A stretch of DNA of 23,222 bases from an uncultured Azospirillum sp. (GCF_946480385.1 NZ_CAMLJP010000103.1:1-23222); one strand, 5' to 3'; counted from the first letter of the stretch, positions 7,616 through 16,925 are shown. Notes: generated by a model from the letters alone, not told the origin. Made by a program: numbers and translations.

Positions 7616-7796
7616 CCGATTGGCCGGTCTGCGGCCGGCCGGGCCACTGCCGCCACAGCTTCACGGCGCAAACGGCCAGCGGCACCGACAGGGTCGCCCA
7701 GCACAACCAGTCCCACACCCCGTCGCCCAGGATGGCGGCGGCAAGCCCGATGACGGAGAGCACGGCCAGTGCGGCCGGAATGCGCCAGACGCCCAT
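7608..7796 (-). CDS. small two-helix membrane protein, third gene of the siderophore operon
   Basis: This 62-residue protein starts at ATG 7796. Its first base is the last base of the PepSY gene's TGA (TGATG overlap), a typical sign of translational coupling. Two hydrophobic segments are visible: about residues 4-25 (IPAALAVLSVIGLAAAILGDG) and about 27-48 (WDWLCWATLSVPLAVCAVKLW), followed by a short polar tail. The stop at 7608-7610 lies inside the end of the convergent DUF1345 gene. I do not recognise a named family. Small hydrophobic proteins of this kind often follow PepSY-type genes in iron operons, so a helper role for the PepSY protein is an inference only. Confidence 0.65.
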   Translation of the reverse strand: MGVWRIPAALAVLSVIGLAAAILGDGVWDWLCWATLSVPLAVCAVKLWRQWPGRPQTGQSAS

Positions 7797-8938
7797 CACG
7801 CCTTGCTCCCCAGCTTGGCGCCGGACGCTCCGCTCCCGGCGGACGCCGCCCGCGCCCGCGGCCGTTTCAGCCAGACGATGAAGCCGGTCACCGTCACCAC
7901 GCCGGTGACGATGGTGAACAGCGCCCAGACGATCTGCAGCGGCAGCCCGCCGTAATCGCCGAAATGGAACGGCCCCGACAGCATCAGCACCGTCATGTAC
8001 CAGGGCGTGCCGGCCGCCTCCGCCACCACGCCGGTCTCGGCATCGACCAGCGCGACGCTGAGCAGCCGCTGGGTCAGTTCGGTGTGGCCGCGCACCATCA
8101 CGCTGAAATGGCGGCTGCCGGCATATTCGTTGCCGGGATAGGCGATGAAGGCGAGGTCCTTGCCGGGAAAGGCCGCCAACCCGGCTTCGGCCACCCGATC
8201 GATCGACACAGGACTTCCGGTCATCGGCTCGGGATGGCGGGCGGTCATCGCCGCCAGCTCGGTCTTCTGCCAATAGCCGGTGATCAGCGGCGAGAAGGAC
8301 AGGATGGCGCCGGTCAGCCCGACGACGAAGGCCCAGACCAGTGTCGCCACGCCGAACAGATTGTGCAGGTCGATGTTGCCGATCCGCGTCCCACGGCCGA
8401 AGCGCAGGATGCCGAAGGCCAGCTTCTTCATGAAAGGGCCATAGACGACCAGCCCGCTGACCGTGCTGACCACGAACAGCAGCCCCATCACCCCGACGAA
8501 CATCTGCCCGGCGAAACCGGTGAACAGGTCGACATGCAGCTTCAGCAGGAAGCCGACCAGCGTCTCCGTCGGCTGCTTCAGCATCTGGTTGGCGCCGGTG
8601 AAGCCGTTCAGCACCACCCAGCGCCCCAGCTCGAACCCGCTTTCCTCCGGCGGTCCCAGATAGATGTAGTTGACCGCCTTGTCCTCCGGATCGAAGGACA
8701 GCAGCTTGGGCTCCATCTTGGGGTCGGCCTTCCGCGCGATGTCCACCAGCGACTGGAGCGGCAGGCGGGCCTGCCCCTCCGTGTAGCTGCTGTCCAGCTC
8801 CTCCCCCATCAGATGCTGGATCTCGTGGTGGAACACCAGGATCAGCCCGGTCACGCAGAGGATCAGCAGGTTTGCCGAACAGATCAGGCTGGTCCAGCGG
8901 TGGACGAGGCGCCAGCCCCGCAGGCTCGCAGGCGTCAT
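7796..8938 (-). CDS. PepSY-associated transmembrane protein, siderophore operon
   Basis: This inner-membrane protein of 380 residues belongs to the PepSY_TM group, also called iron-regulated or PiuB/FoxB-like proteins, several of which help reduce or release iron from siderophores. Four membrane helices are visible at about 16-38, 142-168, 190-218 and 333-358, with large periplasmic segments between them. Conserved family histidines occur in RLVHRWTSL, VFHHEIQHL, LKLHVDLFTG and NIDLHNLFG, suited to haem or metal binding. The start is ATG 8938, preceded by AAAGGAA at 8945-8951 with six bases between; the frame also has a TTG six codons earlier, which is less likely. It lies 55 bp downstream of the TonB receptor and overlaps the next small gene by one base, so one operon is likely. 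Confidence 0.9.
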   Translation of the reverse strand: MTPASLRGWRLVHRWTSLICSANLLILCVTGLILVFHHEIQHLMGEELDSSYTEGQARLPLQSLVDIARKADPKMEPKLLSFDPEDKAVNYIYLGPPEESGFELGRWVVLNGFTGANQMLKQPTETLVGFLLKLHVDLFTGFAGQMFVGVMGLLFVVSTVSGLVVYGPFMKKLAFGILRFGRGTRIGNIDLHNLFGVATLVWAFVVGLTGAILSFSPLITGYWQKTELAAMTARHPEPMTGSPVSIDRVAEAGLAAFPGKDLAFIAYPGNEYAGSRHFSVMVRGHTELTQRLLSVALVDAETGVVAEAAGTPWYMTVLMLSGPFHFGDYGGLPLQIVWALFTIVTGVVTVTGFIVWLKRPRARAASAGSGASGAKLGSKA

Positions 8939-8944
8939 GACGGC

Positions 8945-8951
8945 TTCCTTT
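8945..8951 (-). promoter_or_regulatory. ribosome binding site fixing the PepSY gene start
   Basis: On the minus strand AAAGGAA is followed by GCCGTC and then ATG at 8938-8936. This favours the ATG over the upstream in-frame TTG at 8956, which would place the ribosome site inside the coding region. Confidence 0.6.
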
Positions 8952-8993
8952 GCCAATTGCGCAACAAGGGGGGAAGGAGGGACGGCACGCGAT

Positions 8994-11204
8994 TTACCAG
9001 CGGTAGCGCAGGCCGGCGGTCACCGTCCGCTGATAGCCGTAGGCGCACCATTCGCCGTAATAGCAGGAGGCGACATACTCCTTGTTGAACAGGTTCTTGC
9101 CGTTGACGGTGACCTCCGCCCCCTGCAGCTTCGGCGACAGCGCGCCCAGGTCGTAGGACACGGTGGCGTCGACCAGGGTGAAGGACGGCACCTTGAAGGT
9201 ATTCGCCGTGTTCATCGTGCTGCCGGTGAAGCGCACGCCGGCGCCGATGCCGAGACCGGTCAGCGCGGTGCCTTCCGGCATGTGGTACATGGCCCAGGCC
9301 GACGCCTGATGGCGCGGCACCGCCGGCAGCCGCTTGCCCTCCAGCCCGTCATTGTCCTTGGTGTATTTGGTGTCGAGGTAGGTGTAGGTGCCGATCAGCT
9401 CGAGGTCCTTGGTCACGCCGACCTTGGCCTCCAGCTCGATGCCGCGCGACCGCGCCTCGCCGCTCTGGACGGAGAAGCCGGGGTGGGCGGGATCGCTGGT
9501 CGTCAGGTTGCTGCGGGTCAGGTCGAACACGGCCGCGGTGAACAGGCTGTTCATGCCCGGCGGCTGGTATTTCACGCCGACTTCGTACTGGGTGCCTTCC
9601 TCCGGCTTGAAGGGCGTGCCGGCAAAATCGACGCCGCTGCTGGGCGTGAAGGATTCGGCATAGCTGATGTACGGCGCGATGCCGTTCTCGAAGACGTAGG
9701 TCAGGCCGGCGCGGCCGGTCCAGGCCTGATCGGACCGGGTGCTGCTGCCGAAGGCGGAGCTTGAGGTGGTCTTCGCCCAGTCGCGGCGCCCGGCCACCGT
9801 CAGGATGAAGCCGCCGAGCCGCATCTGGTCCTGCAGATAGACGCCGGTCTGCCGCCCGTCGATGTCGGTGCGGCTCGCCGCCGGCGGGGTGACGGCGATG
9901 CCGTAGACCGGGTTGAACACGTCGATCGACGGCGCCAGCCCGAAGCCGGCGGCGTAATGGCCGTCGAGCCGCTGGTAATCGACGCCGGCCAGCACGGTGT
10001 GGCCGACCGGACCGGTGGAGAAGCGCCCTTCGATCTGGTTGTCGAAGGCATAGGCGTTCATCTCCTCCCGCGAGGTGGCGATGCCGCGGAAGAGGGTGCG
10101 GTTGTCGGGCGCGAGGCCATTGGCGTACAGGCTATCGTAGGCGACCTTGGCGTTCAGCCAGCGCCCGTTCAGCCGCACGGTCCAGACGTCGCTCAGCTTC
10201 TTGTCGAAGGCGTAGCCGACCGAGGCCTGACGGCGGTCGAACGTCTCGAAATTCGGATCGCCGTCATAGAAATCGACCGGGATTTTGCCCAGCGGGTTCG
10301 ACAGCACCGTGCCCTGCGGCGGGATGCCGCCATAGGAATTGCCCTTCGGGTCGTGCTGGTAGAAGCCCAGCAGGGTCAGGCTGGTCTCGGCATCCGGCTT
10401 CCAGGTGAAGGAGGGGGCGACGGCGATGCGCTCGTTCTCCGTCATCCGGATCTGGCCGTCCTCGCTGAGGCCCACGGCGGTCAGGCGGTAGAGGAACTTG
10501 CCGTCCTTGTCGATCGGGCCGGAGAAGTCGGCGGTGCCGCGCCAATGGTTGTCGGTGCCGTATTCGATCCCGACCTCGTTCAGCGCGGTGGCGGTCGGGC
10601 GTTTGCTGACCTGATTGATCAGGCCGCCGGCCGGCGACTGGCCGTACAGCACGGAGGTCGGGCCCTTCAGCACCTCCGCCCGTTCCAGCAGATAGGGGTC
10701 AATCTGCGACGCCGCGTAATAGAGCGACTGCAGCTTCAGCCCGTTCAGATAGGTGTCGGCATCGAAGCCGCGGACCTTCAGCTGGTCATAGCGGGTCGCC
10801 ACCGCGCCGCGCGTCTCCGCCGTCACGCCGGCGGTGTAGCGCACCACCTGATTCAGCGTCTGGGCGTTCTGGTCGCGGATCTGGTCGGCCGGAATGACCG
10901 AGATCGACTGCGGAGTCTCGATCAGCGGCGTGTCGGTCTTGGTGCCGGTCGCCTGCTGGTTGGCGACATAGCCGGTCACCGGCGACAGCGCCGTTTCCCC
11001 CTGCCCGGTCACCGTCACCGCCGGCATCTGCAGCGCGGCGCCATTGTCAGCGCCCTGGCCGCCCGCACTTTGCGCGCCCGCCACCGCCGGCACCATCAGA
11101 CCGCCCAGCACCATGGCGCCGAACGCCGCCCCACGCGACACCCGGCCGCCCTCAACCTGTTTCTTCACTTGCTTGCCCCCGACACGAATAAGAATCATTC
11201 GCAT
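8994..11204 (-). CDS. TonB-dependent siderophore receptor (FhuA/FoxA-like)
   Basis: This outer-membrane gated barrel imports a ferric siderophore using TonB energy. From ATG 11204 it has 736 residues: a long basic signal peptide (about 1-45, ending VPAVAGA), a TonB-box-like MPAVTVTG, a plug domain and a 22-strand barrel. Plug markers are IETPQSISVIPADQIRDQ and VLKGPTSVLYGQSPAGGLINQ. The barrel closes with NLFNKEYVASCYYGEWCAYGYQRTV and ends in YRW, an aromatic C-terminus typical of barrels; the cysteine pair there is characteristic of hydroxamate receptors such as FhuA. ATG 11204 is chosen because GAGGG lies seven bases upstream on the minus strand; the frame stays open to 11294 but without such a site. 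A Fur-box-like sequence is immediately upstream. It leads an operon with PepSY and small membrane genes. Confidence 0.93.
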   Translation of the reverse strand: MRMILIRVGGKQVKKQVEGGRVSRGAAFGAMVLGGLMVPAVAGAQSAGGQGADNGAALQMPAVTVTGQGETALSPVTGYVANQQATGTKTDTPLIETPQSISVIPADQIRDQNAQTLNQVVRYTAGVTAETRGAVATRYDQLKVRGFDADTYLNGLKLQSLYYAASQIDPYLLERAEVLKGPTSVLYGQSPAGGLINQVSKRPTATALNEVGIEYGTDNHWRGTADFSGPIDKDGKFLYRLTAVGLSEDGQIRMTENERIAVAPSFTWKPDAETSLTLLGFYQHDPKGNSYGGIPPQGTVLSNPLGKIPVDFYDGDPNFETFDRRQASVGYAFDKKLSDVWTVRLNGRWLNAKVAYDSLYANGLAPDNRTLFRGIATSREEMNAYAFDNQIEGRFSTGPVGHTVLAGVDYQRLDGHYAAGFGLAPSIDVFNPVYGIAVTPPAASRTDIDGRQTGVYLQDQMRLGGFILTVAGRRDWAKTTSSSAFGSSTRSDQAWTGRAGLTYVFENGIAPYISYAESFTPSSGVDFAGTPFKPEEGTQYEVGVKYQPPGMNSLFTAAVFDLTRSNLTTSDPAHPGFSVQSGEARSRGIELEAKVGVTKDLELIGTYTYLDTKYTKDNDGLEGKRLPAVPRHQASAWAMYHMPEGTALTGLGIGAGVRFTGSTMNTANTFKVPSFTLVDATVSYDLGALSPKLQGAEVTVNGKNLFNKEYVASCYYGEWCAYGYQRTVTAGLRYRW

Positions 11205-11215
11205 TTGAAAGCCCT

Positions 11216-11234
11216 CATAATGCAAATGATTATC
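11216..11234 (-). promoter_or_regulatory. Fur-box-like operator of the siderophore receptor operon
   Basis: The 19 bases on the plus strand, CATAATGCAAATGATTATC, match 15 of 19 positions of the classical Fur box GATAATGATAATCATTATC. The site lies 12 bp from the receptor start codon and touches its ribosome site (11212-11216), where bound Fur would block expression under iron sufficiency. A second, weaker ATTC-rich motif (about 11185-11202) overlaps the first codons. Confidence 0.75.
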
Positions 11235-11471
11235 AAGTTCAATGCCTATTCGCGTATGTGCTGCACCAATCGGATCGTGCCGGCGGTGAACCAAGCGGGG
11301 CTGCCTTAGCGGGCCATTCGGCGATCATATCGGCATCGTCGACGGCCCCCTCGCAATGACACCCGTGGCGCAAAGCCATACCAGGGTCAGCCGTGCGACC
11401 TTCAGCGAAGGCGGCTTGGCCGCTCCTGATATTTCTTGGTAGAATTCATTCCAAGGCTACGACGACACGGC

Positions 11472-12128
11472 ATGCAGATCTTCTGTGACGAAAGCGGCGG
11501 CATCGAACAGGGGCATTTCCTCGTGTCGGCTGTCCGGATTGACGGTGGCCAAGCGCTCCGAATGCTCAAGACGATCCGGAAGCTGACCGGCATCTCCGGC
11601 TCCGAGTTGAAAGGCAACATGCTGGACATCCGGCAGATCGAGGCCGTTTTCAGCGTCATCCAGCGGCATCCCGAAGCCGTCGCGGTGTCCGTGGTCTGCC
11701 GCCGCGATGATCTTGTTGGCGGGTGGGCCGCCGGAACACTGGAGGAGCATCAGATTTGGCGTGAGTTGATCGTGGAATGCTGCCTGCCGCTCCATCGGCA
11801 AGGCGTTCAAGGTATCGTTCCGGACGGTGGGCGATACAAAAAGGCGATTCTCCGCGCCATCGAGGCGGAGATCGCCGCATCCGTTTCGCGCCGCACGTCC
11901 CTGCCGCGGGTTCCGGTCGGATGCGCCAACAGCGTTGCGACACCAGGCATTCAGATTGCCGACGTGATCTCCAACACCGTACATCGTGCCATCAGTGACT
12001 ATCCGGATGCCGAGGCTTGCCGACGGCTTCTTGCCGCAGCCGAGGCTGCCGGCCAGTTCAAAATCTCGATGGTGGAGATGGCCGAGTGCCGTCCGGCTTG
12101 GCTGGATACGGCCTACCGTCAGCCCTAG
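11472..12128 (+). CDS. DUF3800 family protein
   Basis: This 218-residue soluble protein shows the DUF3800 layout: an N-terminal IFCDESGG (Asp6, Glu7), GSELKG (Glu46, Lys48), a central aspartate near VPDGGRYKK (Asp118), and a late PGIQIADVISNTVHRA (Asp164). The acidic positions fit the RNase H-like fold suggested for this family; nuclease activity is not shown. DUF3800 genes are common on phages, plasmids and defence islands, but can be solitary as here. The start is taken as ATG 11472, directly before the conserved strand; a TTG at 11436 is in frame, and neither has a strong ribosome site. Codon use looks less G/C-biased at third positions than its neighbours, hinting at transfer. A hairpin terminator follows the stop. 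Confidence 0.75.
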   Translation: MQIFCDESGGIEQGHFLVSAVRIDGGQALRMLKTIRKLTGISGSELKGNMLDIRQIEAVFSVIQRHPEAVAVSVVCRRDDLVGGWAAGTLEEHQIWRELIVECCLPLHRQGVQGIVPDGGRYKKAILRAIEAEIAASVSRRTSLPRVPVGCANSVATPGIQIADVISNTVHRAISDYPDAEACRRLLAAAEAAGQFKISMVEMAECRPAWLDTAYRQP

Positions 12129-12135
12129 AAAGCCG

Positions 12136-12157
12136 AAAGCCGCCCGAAGGCGGCTTT
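12136..12157 (+). terminator. hairpin terminator after the DUF3800 gene
   Basis: AAAGCCGCC 12136-12144 pairs perfectly with GGCGGCTTT 12149-12157 around the tetraloop CGAA. It starts eight bases after the TAG stop. The T-run is short (three T, then GGTTGG), so it is a moderate intrinsic terminator, and the symmetric A/T ends could work on either strand. Confidence 0.75.
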
Positions 12158-12292
12158 GGTTGGTGTGTCGGCGCTTCGCCTACATCCCCGTCTAAGTGAC
12201 TGACGGTGCCAAACGGCCCCTCCTGGACGGGCAGCGAGCGCAGCCTTTCGGCGCTTACCTCGACACATCCCGATTATGGGTTCCCGTCCGAC

Positions 12293-12320
12293 TTGGGTCA
12301 ATTCCGTTTCGCCATAAAAA
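12293..12320 (+). promoter_or_regulatory. possible promoter of the RND/sigma operon
   Basis: TTGGGT at 12293-12298 and TAAAAA at 12315-12320 are separated by 16 bp and lie about 118 bp before the adaptor start, in the most A/T-rich part of the gap. An ECF-type promoter (AAC near -35) cannot be excluded. The match is modest. Confidence 0.3.
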
Positions 12321-12383
12321 ATCTCTGCCGCTCCCCGACGAATCCCTCCCGCCGCTGCGTATCAGGAAGGAACAGCAAGACCG

Positions 12384-12404
12384 GGACGGCCGAAAGCGCC
12401 GTCC
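12384..12404 (+). other. leader hairpin before the RND adaptor gene
   Basis: GGACGGC 12384-12390 and GCCGTCC 12398-12404 pair perfectly around CGAAAGC, and flanking CCG/CGG can extend it with a bulge. The rest of the gap from 12158 to 12437 shows no gene; this hairpin would be in the mRNA leader. Its role is unknown. Confidence 0.4.
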
Positions 12405-12437
12405 GGTCAAGCGCGAGGGCAAGCGTCGGAACAGGTC

Positions 12438-13766
12438 ATGACGATTCGTTGGAAGCCGGTGGTCACCGGTGTGGTTCTCGCCGGTCTGGTCGGCGGCGTC
12501 GGCTACGCGGTTCAGCAAAAGCTGACACCCCAGGCGGCGACACAGCCGGGCCGCCCCCCGGCCGGCACGCGCAGCAACGTGGTCGCAGTGCAGGCCGGCA
12601 CCGTGGCGAAGGAAGACGTGCCGATCTGGTTCGACGGCATCGGCACGGTCCAGGCCTTCAACACCGTCACCGTGCGCGCCCGCGTCGATGGCGAGCTTCA
12701 GCGTGTCTCGCTTCAGGAAGGTCAGCTGGTCAAGGCCGGCGACCTGCTGGCGACCATCGATTCCCGCCCGCTCCAGGCCCAGCTGGCGCAAGCCCAGGCG
12801 AAGAAGGCGCAGGACGAGGCGCAGCTCGCCAACGCCCGCCGCGATCTCGAGCGCAACATGAACCTGAAGGAGTTCGCCTCGCGCCAGACGGTCGACACCC
12901 AGCGCGCCCTGGTCGCCCAGTACGAGGCGCAGATCCGCGCCGACGAGGCGGCGATCGAGGCGGTGCAGGTCCAGCTGAACTACACCACCATCACCGCCCC
13001 GATCAGCGGCCGCATCGGCCTGCGCAACGTCGACCAGGGCAACGTGGTGCGGGCGGGCGACCAGAACGGCATCGCCACCATCACGCAAATCCAGCCCATC
13101 GCCGTCCTCTTCACCCTGCCGGAAAAGCAGCTGCAGGCCGTGCTCGCCGCCCAGGCGCAGGGGCCCGTCAAGGTGGAGGCACAGGACCGCGAAGGCCGCC
13201 GCGTGCTCGACACCGGCAAGCTGTCGGTGGTGGACAACCTGATCGACACCGGGACCGGCACCATCCGCCTGAAGGCCGAGATGCCCAACGACCCGCAAAA
13301 GCTGTGGCCGGGCCAGTTCGTCAATGTCCGCCTGCTCTCCACCATCCGCCGCGGCGCCACCACCGTGCCGGCGACCGTGGTGCAGCGCGGCCCCCAGGGC
13401 ACCTACGCCTACGTCATCAAGGACGACCTGACGGTGGAACAGCGCCCGATCAAGGTCGCCCGCCAGGAGGAGACCAAGGCGATCATCGACGAGGGCCTGA
13501 CTCCCGGCGAGCGGGTGGTGGTGGACGGCCAATACCGCCTGCAACCCGGCTCAAAGATCCGCATCGTCGAGCCCATCGCCTCGGCAGCTCCCACCGGCAC
13601 CGCTCCCGCCGCCGCACCGGAAGCCGCCCCCGCCGACCGGCCGCCCAACCGTCCGCAGGACCCTGCCGCACGCGAGGAACGGCGGCGCGAACGCCAGCAG
13701 CAGCGCGAGAACAACGGAAGCGGCAACGCCCCCAACGGCCCGCGTGAGGGACGGCAGCCCTCATGA
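12438..13766 (+). CDS. mdtA: RND efflux periplasmic adaptor subunit (MdtA-like)
   Basis: This 442-residue membrane fusion protein links an RND pump to an outer-membrane channel. An N-terminal membrane anchor or signal (about 8-28) is followed by a linker, a lipoyl-type half-motif (VRARVDGELQRVSLQEGQLVKAGDLL, about 80-105), an alpha-helical hairpin rich in Ala, Gln and Glu (about 115-178), and the second lipoyl half (ITAPISGRIGLRNVDQGNVV). Beta-barrel and membrane-proximal domains run to about 375. The last 65 residues are an unusual low-complexity tail rich in Pro, Ala, Arg and Gln. The start ATG 12438 has a weak GGAACAGG site. The stop overlaps the permease start (ATGA at 13763-13766), so coupling is likely. 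No TolC-like gene is in the window. The symbol follows the closest known arrangement, MdtABC, and is by similarity. Confidence 0.9.
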   Translation: MTIRWKPVVTGVVLAGLVGGVGYAVQQKLTPQAATQPGRPPAGTRSNVVAVQAGTVAKEDVPIWFDGIGTVQAFNTVTVRARVDGELQRVSLQEGQLVKAGDLLATIDSRPLQAQLAQAQAKKAQDEAQLANARRDLERNMNLKEFASRQTVDTQRALVAQYEAQIRADEAAIEAVQVQLNYTTITAPISGRIGLRNVDQGNVVRAGDQNGIATITQIQPIAVLFTLPEKQLQAVLAAQAQGPVKVEAQDREGRRVLDTGKLSVVDNLIDTGTGTIRLKAEMPNDPQKLWPGQFVNVRLLSTIRRGATTVPATVVQRGPQGTYAYVIKDDLTVEQRPIKVARQEETKAIIDEGLTPGERVVVDGQYRLQPGSKIRIVEPIASAAPTGTAPAAAPEAAPADRPPNRPQDPAAREERRRERQQQRENNGSGNAPNGPREGRQPS

Positions 13767-16700
13767 ACATCTCCGCCCCCTTCATCCTGCGGCCGGTCGC
13801 CACCGGCCTGCTGATGCTGGCGGTGGTGCTGCTGGGCCTGCTGGGCTACAGCACCCTGCCGATCTCCTCGCTGCCGACGGTCGATTTCCCGACGGTGCGC
13901 GTCACCACCCAACTGCCGGGCGCCGCCCCCGACGTGATGGCCTCCTCGGTCACCGCCCCACTGGAACGCCAGCTCGGCCAGATCGCCGGCATCTCGTCGA
14001 TGGTGTCGACCAGCTCCTTCGGGCTGTCGGTCATCACCCTGCAGTTCGACCTGACCCGCGACATCGACGCCGCCTCGCAGGACGTGCAGTCGGCGATCAG
14101 CGCCGCGTCTGGCACGCTGCCCAAGGGGCTGCCGAATCCGCCGGTCTACGACAAGGTCAACCCGGCAGACACGCCGATCATGGTGCTGGCGCTGAGTTCC
14201 GACAGCTTGCGCCTCGAAACCGTCAGCGACGCCGCCGACACGCTGCTGGCGCAGAAGCTGTCCCAGGTCGACGGCGTCGGCTATGTCGGCATCGAGGGCG
14301 GGTTGCGCCCCGCCGTCCGCGTCCAGGTCAACCCGGCCGCCGTCGCCGGTCTCGGCCTGACGCTGGAGGATGTGCGGACCACCATCACCCAGGCCAACGT
14401 CAACGCGCCGAAGGGCAGCTTCGACGGGCCGCGCCAGTCCTGGTCGATCGGCGTCAACGACCAGATCGAGAATGCCGCCGCCTACCGCCCGATCATCGTC
14501 GCCTACAAGAACGGCGGCCCGGTGCGGCTGACCGACATCGGCACCGTGGTCGATTCGGTGGAGAACACCCGCCTCGCCGCGTGGCATGACGGCAAGCCGG
14601 CGGTCCTGCTGAACGTGCAGCGCCAGCCCGGCGCCAACATCATCGACACGGTGGACCGCATCCGCAAACTGCTGCCGTCGCTCCAGGCCAGCCTGCCGCC
14701 GCAGATCCACATGGCGGTGCTGACCGACCGGACGGAGACCATCCGCGCCTCGGTGGTGGATGTGCAGAAGACGCTGGTGCTGACCGCCGGGCTGGTGGTG
14801 CTGGTGATCTTCCTGTTCCTGCGCAAGGCGTGGGCGACGGTGATCCCGGCGGCGGCCCTGCCGCTGTCGCTGATCGGCACCTTCGGCATCATGGCGCTGT
14901 GCGGCTTCAGCCTGGACAATCTGTCGCTGATGGCGCTGACCATCGCGTCCGGCTTCGTCGTCGACGACGCCATCGTGATGATCGAGAACATCGTCCGCTA
15001 CATCGAGCAGGGCGAGAAACCGATGCAGGCGGCGCTGAAAGGCGCCCGCCAGATCGGCTTCACCGTCGTTTCGCTGACCCTGTCGCTGATCGCGGTGTTC
15101 ATCCCGCTGCTGTTCATGGGCGGGGTGGTTGGCCGGCTGTTCCGCGAGTTCGCCATCACGCTGTCGATTGCCGTGCTGGTGTCGGCGGCGATCTCGCTGA
15201 CGCTGACGCCGATGATGTGCGCCCGCCTGCTGAAACCGGAAACGGAGAGCAAGCCCAACGGCCTGTTCCGCTGGACCGAGCGTGGCTTCGACGCCCTGCT
15301 GAACGGCTATGCCGCTTCGCTACGCTTCGTGCTGCGCCACCAGCCGGCGACGCTGCTCTTCACCATCGCCACGCTGGCCGCCACGCTCTACCTCTACGAC
15401 GTGGTGCCCAAGGGCTTCCTGCCGCAGCAGGACACCGGCGTCATCATCGGCGTGACCGACGCCGCCCCCTCCATCTCGGTCAAGGCGATGGCGGAGCGCC
15501 AGCGCGAGGTCGCCGACATCGTGCGGCGCGATCCCGACGTGGCCGGCGTGGCGAGCTTCGTCGGCACCGGCACGGTGAACGCCACCACCAACACCGGCAA
15601 CCTGACCATCGCGCTGAAACCGCGCGACCAGCGCAGTTCCTCGGCGGAGGAGATCATCGCCCGCCTGCGCGCCGCGACCGGCGACCTGAAGGGCGTCTCG
15701 CTGTTCATGCAGGCGGTGCAGGACGTGCAGATCGACAGCCGCGTCAGCCGCACCCAGTACCAGTATGTCCTGCAGGATGCCGACCCGCGCGAACTGGAGA
15801 ACTGGACCCCGCGCCTGCTGGAGGTATTGCGTGCCCGCCCCGAACTGACCGACGTGGCGACCGACCAGCAGCCGGATGGCCTGCAGGTCTACCTGACCAT
15901 CGACCGCGACGCCGCCAGCCGCCTGCATGTGCTGCCCCAGGCCATCGACGACACGCTGTACGACGCCTTCGGCCAGCGGCAGGTCTCCACCATCTACACC
16001 CAGACCAAACCAGTACCGCGTGATCCTGGAGGTCGAGCCGTCCTTCCAGATGGACCCGGCGTCCTTGTCCAAGATCTATGTGAAGGCCAGCGGCGGCACC
16101 GTCGTGCCATTGGGCGCCGTGGTGTCGGTGGAGCGCAGGACCGCGCCGCTGGTCATCACCCACCAGGGCCAGTTCCCGTCGGTCACCCTGTCCTTCAACG
16201 TGGCGCACGGCGTCTCGCTGGGGGCGGCGGTGGCGGCGATCCAGCAGGCGCGCGACAGCATCGGCATGCCCGACACCGCGACCGCCCGCTTCGCCGGCAC
16301 GGCGGCCGAGTTCCGCTCCTCGCTCGACACCCAGCCCTGGCTGATCCTGGCTGCGGTGGTCGCCGTCTACATCGTGCTGGGCGTGCTGTACGAGAGCACG
16401 ATCCATCCCATCACCATCCTGTCGACCCTGCCGTCCGCCGGCATCGGCGCGCTGCTGGCGCTGATGGCGACCGGCCACGACCTGTCGCTGATCGCGCTGG
16501 TCGGCATCGTGCTGCTGATCGGCATCGTCAAGAAGAACGCGATCATGATGATCGACTTCGCGCTGGAGGCGGAGCGGCACCAGGGGATGGCGCCGGAGCG
16601 CTCGATCTACGAGGCCTCGCTCCTGCGCTTCCGCCCGATCATGATGACCACCATGGCGGCCCTGCTCGGCGCCCTGCCGCTGGCGCTGGAGAACGGCACC

Positions 16701-16919
16701 GGCTCGGAACTGCGCAAGCCGATGGGCATCGCCATCGTCGGCGGCCTGCTGCTCAGCCAGGTGCTGACGCTCTACACCACGCCGGTGGTCTATCTCTACA
16801 TGGACCGTCTCGGCAACCGGCTGGGCCGCTGGCTGCGGCCCTGGCGGCGGAAAGGGGTTTCGGAAGCGGGCAACGACCCAGATACCGTTCAGGCCCCCGG
16901 CCGGGCGGCGGCGGAGTAG
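13763..16919 (+). pseudogene. mdtB: RND multidrug efflux permease 1 (MdtB-like), frameshifted
   Basis: This is an inner-membrane proton-driven pump of the HAE-1 RND family. From ATG 13763 the frame encodes a normal start (FILRPVATGLLML), a first membrane bundle with the proton-relay pair Asp401-Asp402 (FVVDDAIVMIEN), and the periplasmic porter domain. At 16007-16009 one extra A in CCAAACC breaks the frame after about residue 748. The true continuation, YRVILEV and on, runs in another frame from about 16010 to TAG 16917-16919. It includes the TM10 lysine segment [14 protein letters not shown] and the C-terminus. Removing one A gives a 1051-residue protein of normal length. The same point in permease 2 reads AQNQHKVVLEV, which supports the correction. 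It could be a real mutation or a sequencing error in a short A-run. The stop is six bases before permease 2. Confidence 0.85.
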
Positions 16920-16925
16920 CCGGCC

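Noticed and set aside
9957..11309. 450-codon plus-strand ORF over the siderophore receptor
   Set aside because: It is antisense to a clearly recognisable TonB receptor and reads as Arg/Gly/His/Val-rich sequence without motifs.
16005..16011. Programmed ribosomal frameshift in permease 1
   Set aside because: CCAAACC is not a slippery heptamer, no stem-loop is evident just downstream, and RND permeases are not known to use frameshifting. A mutation or sequencing error is simpler.
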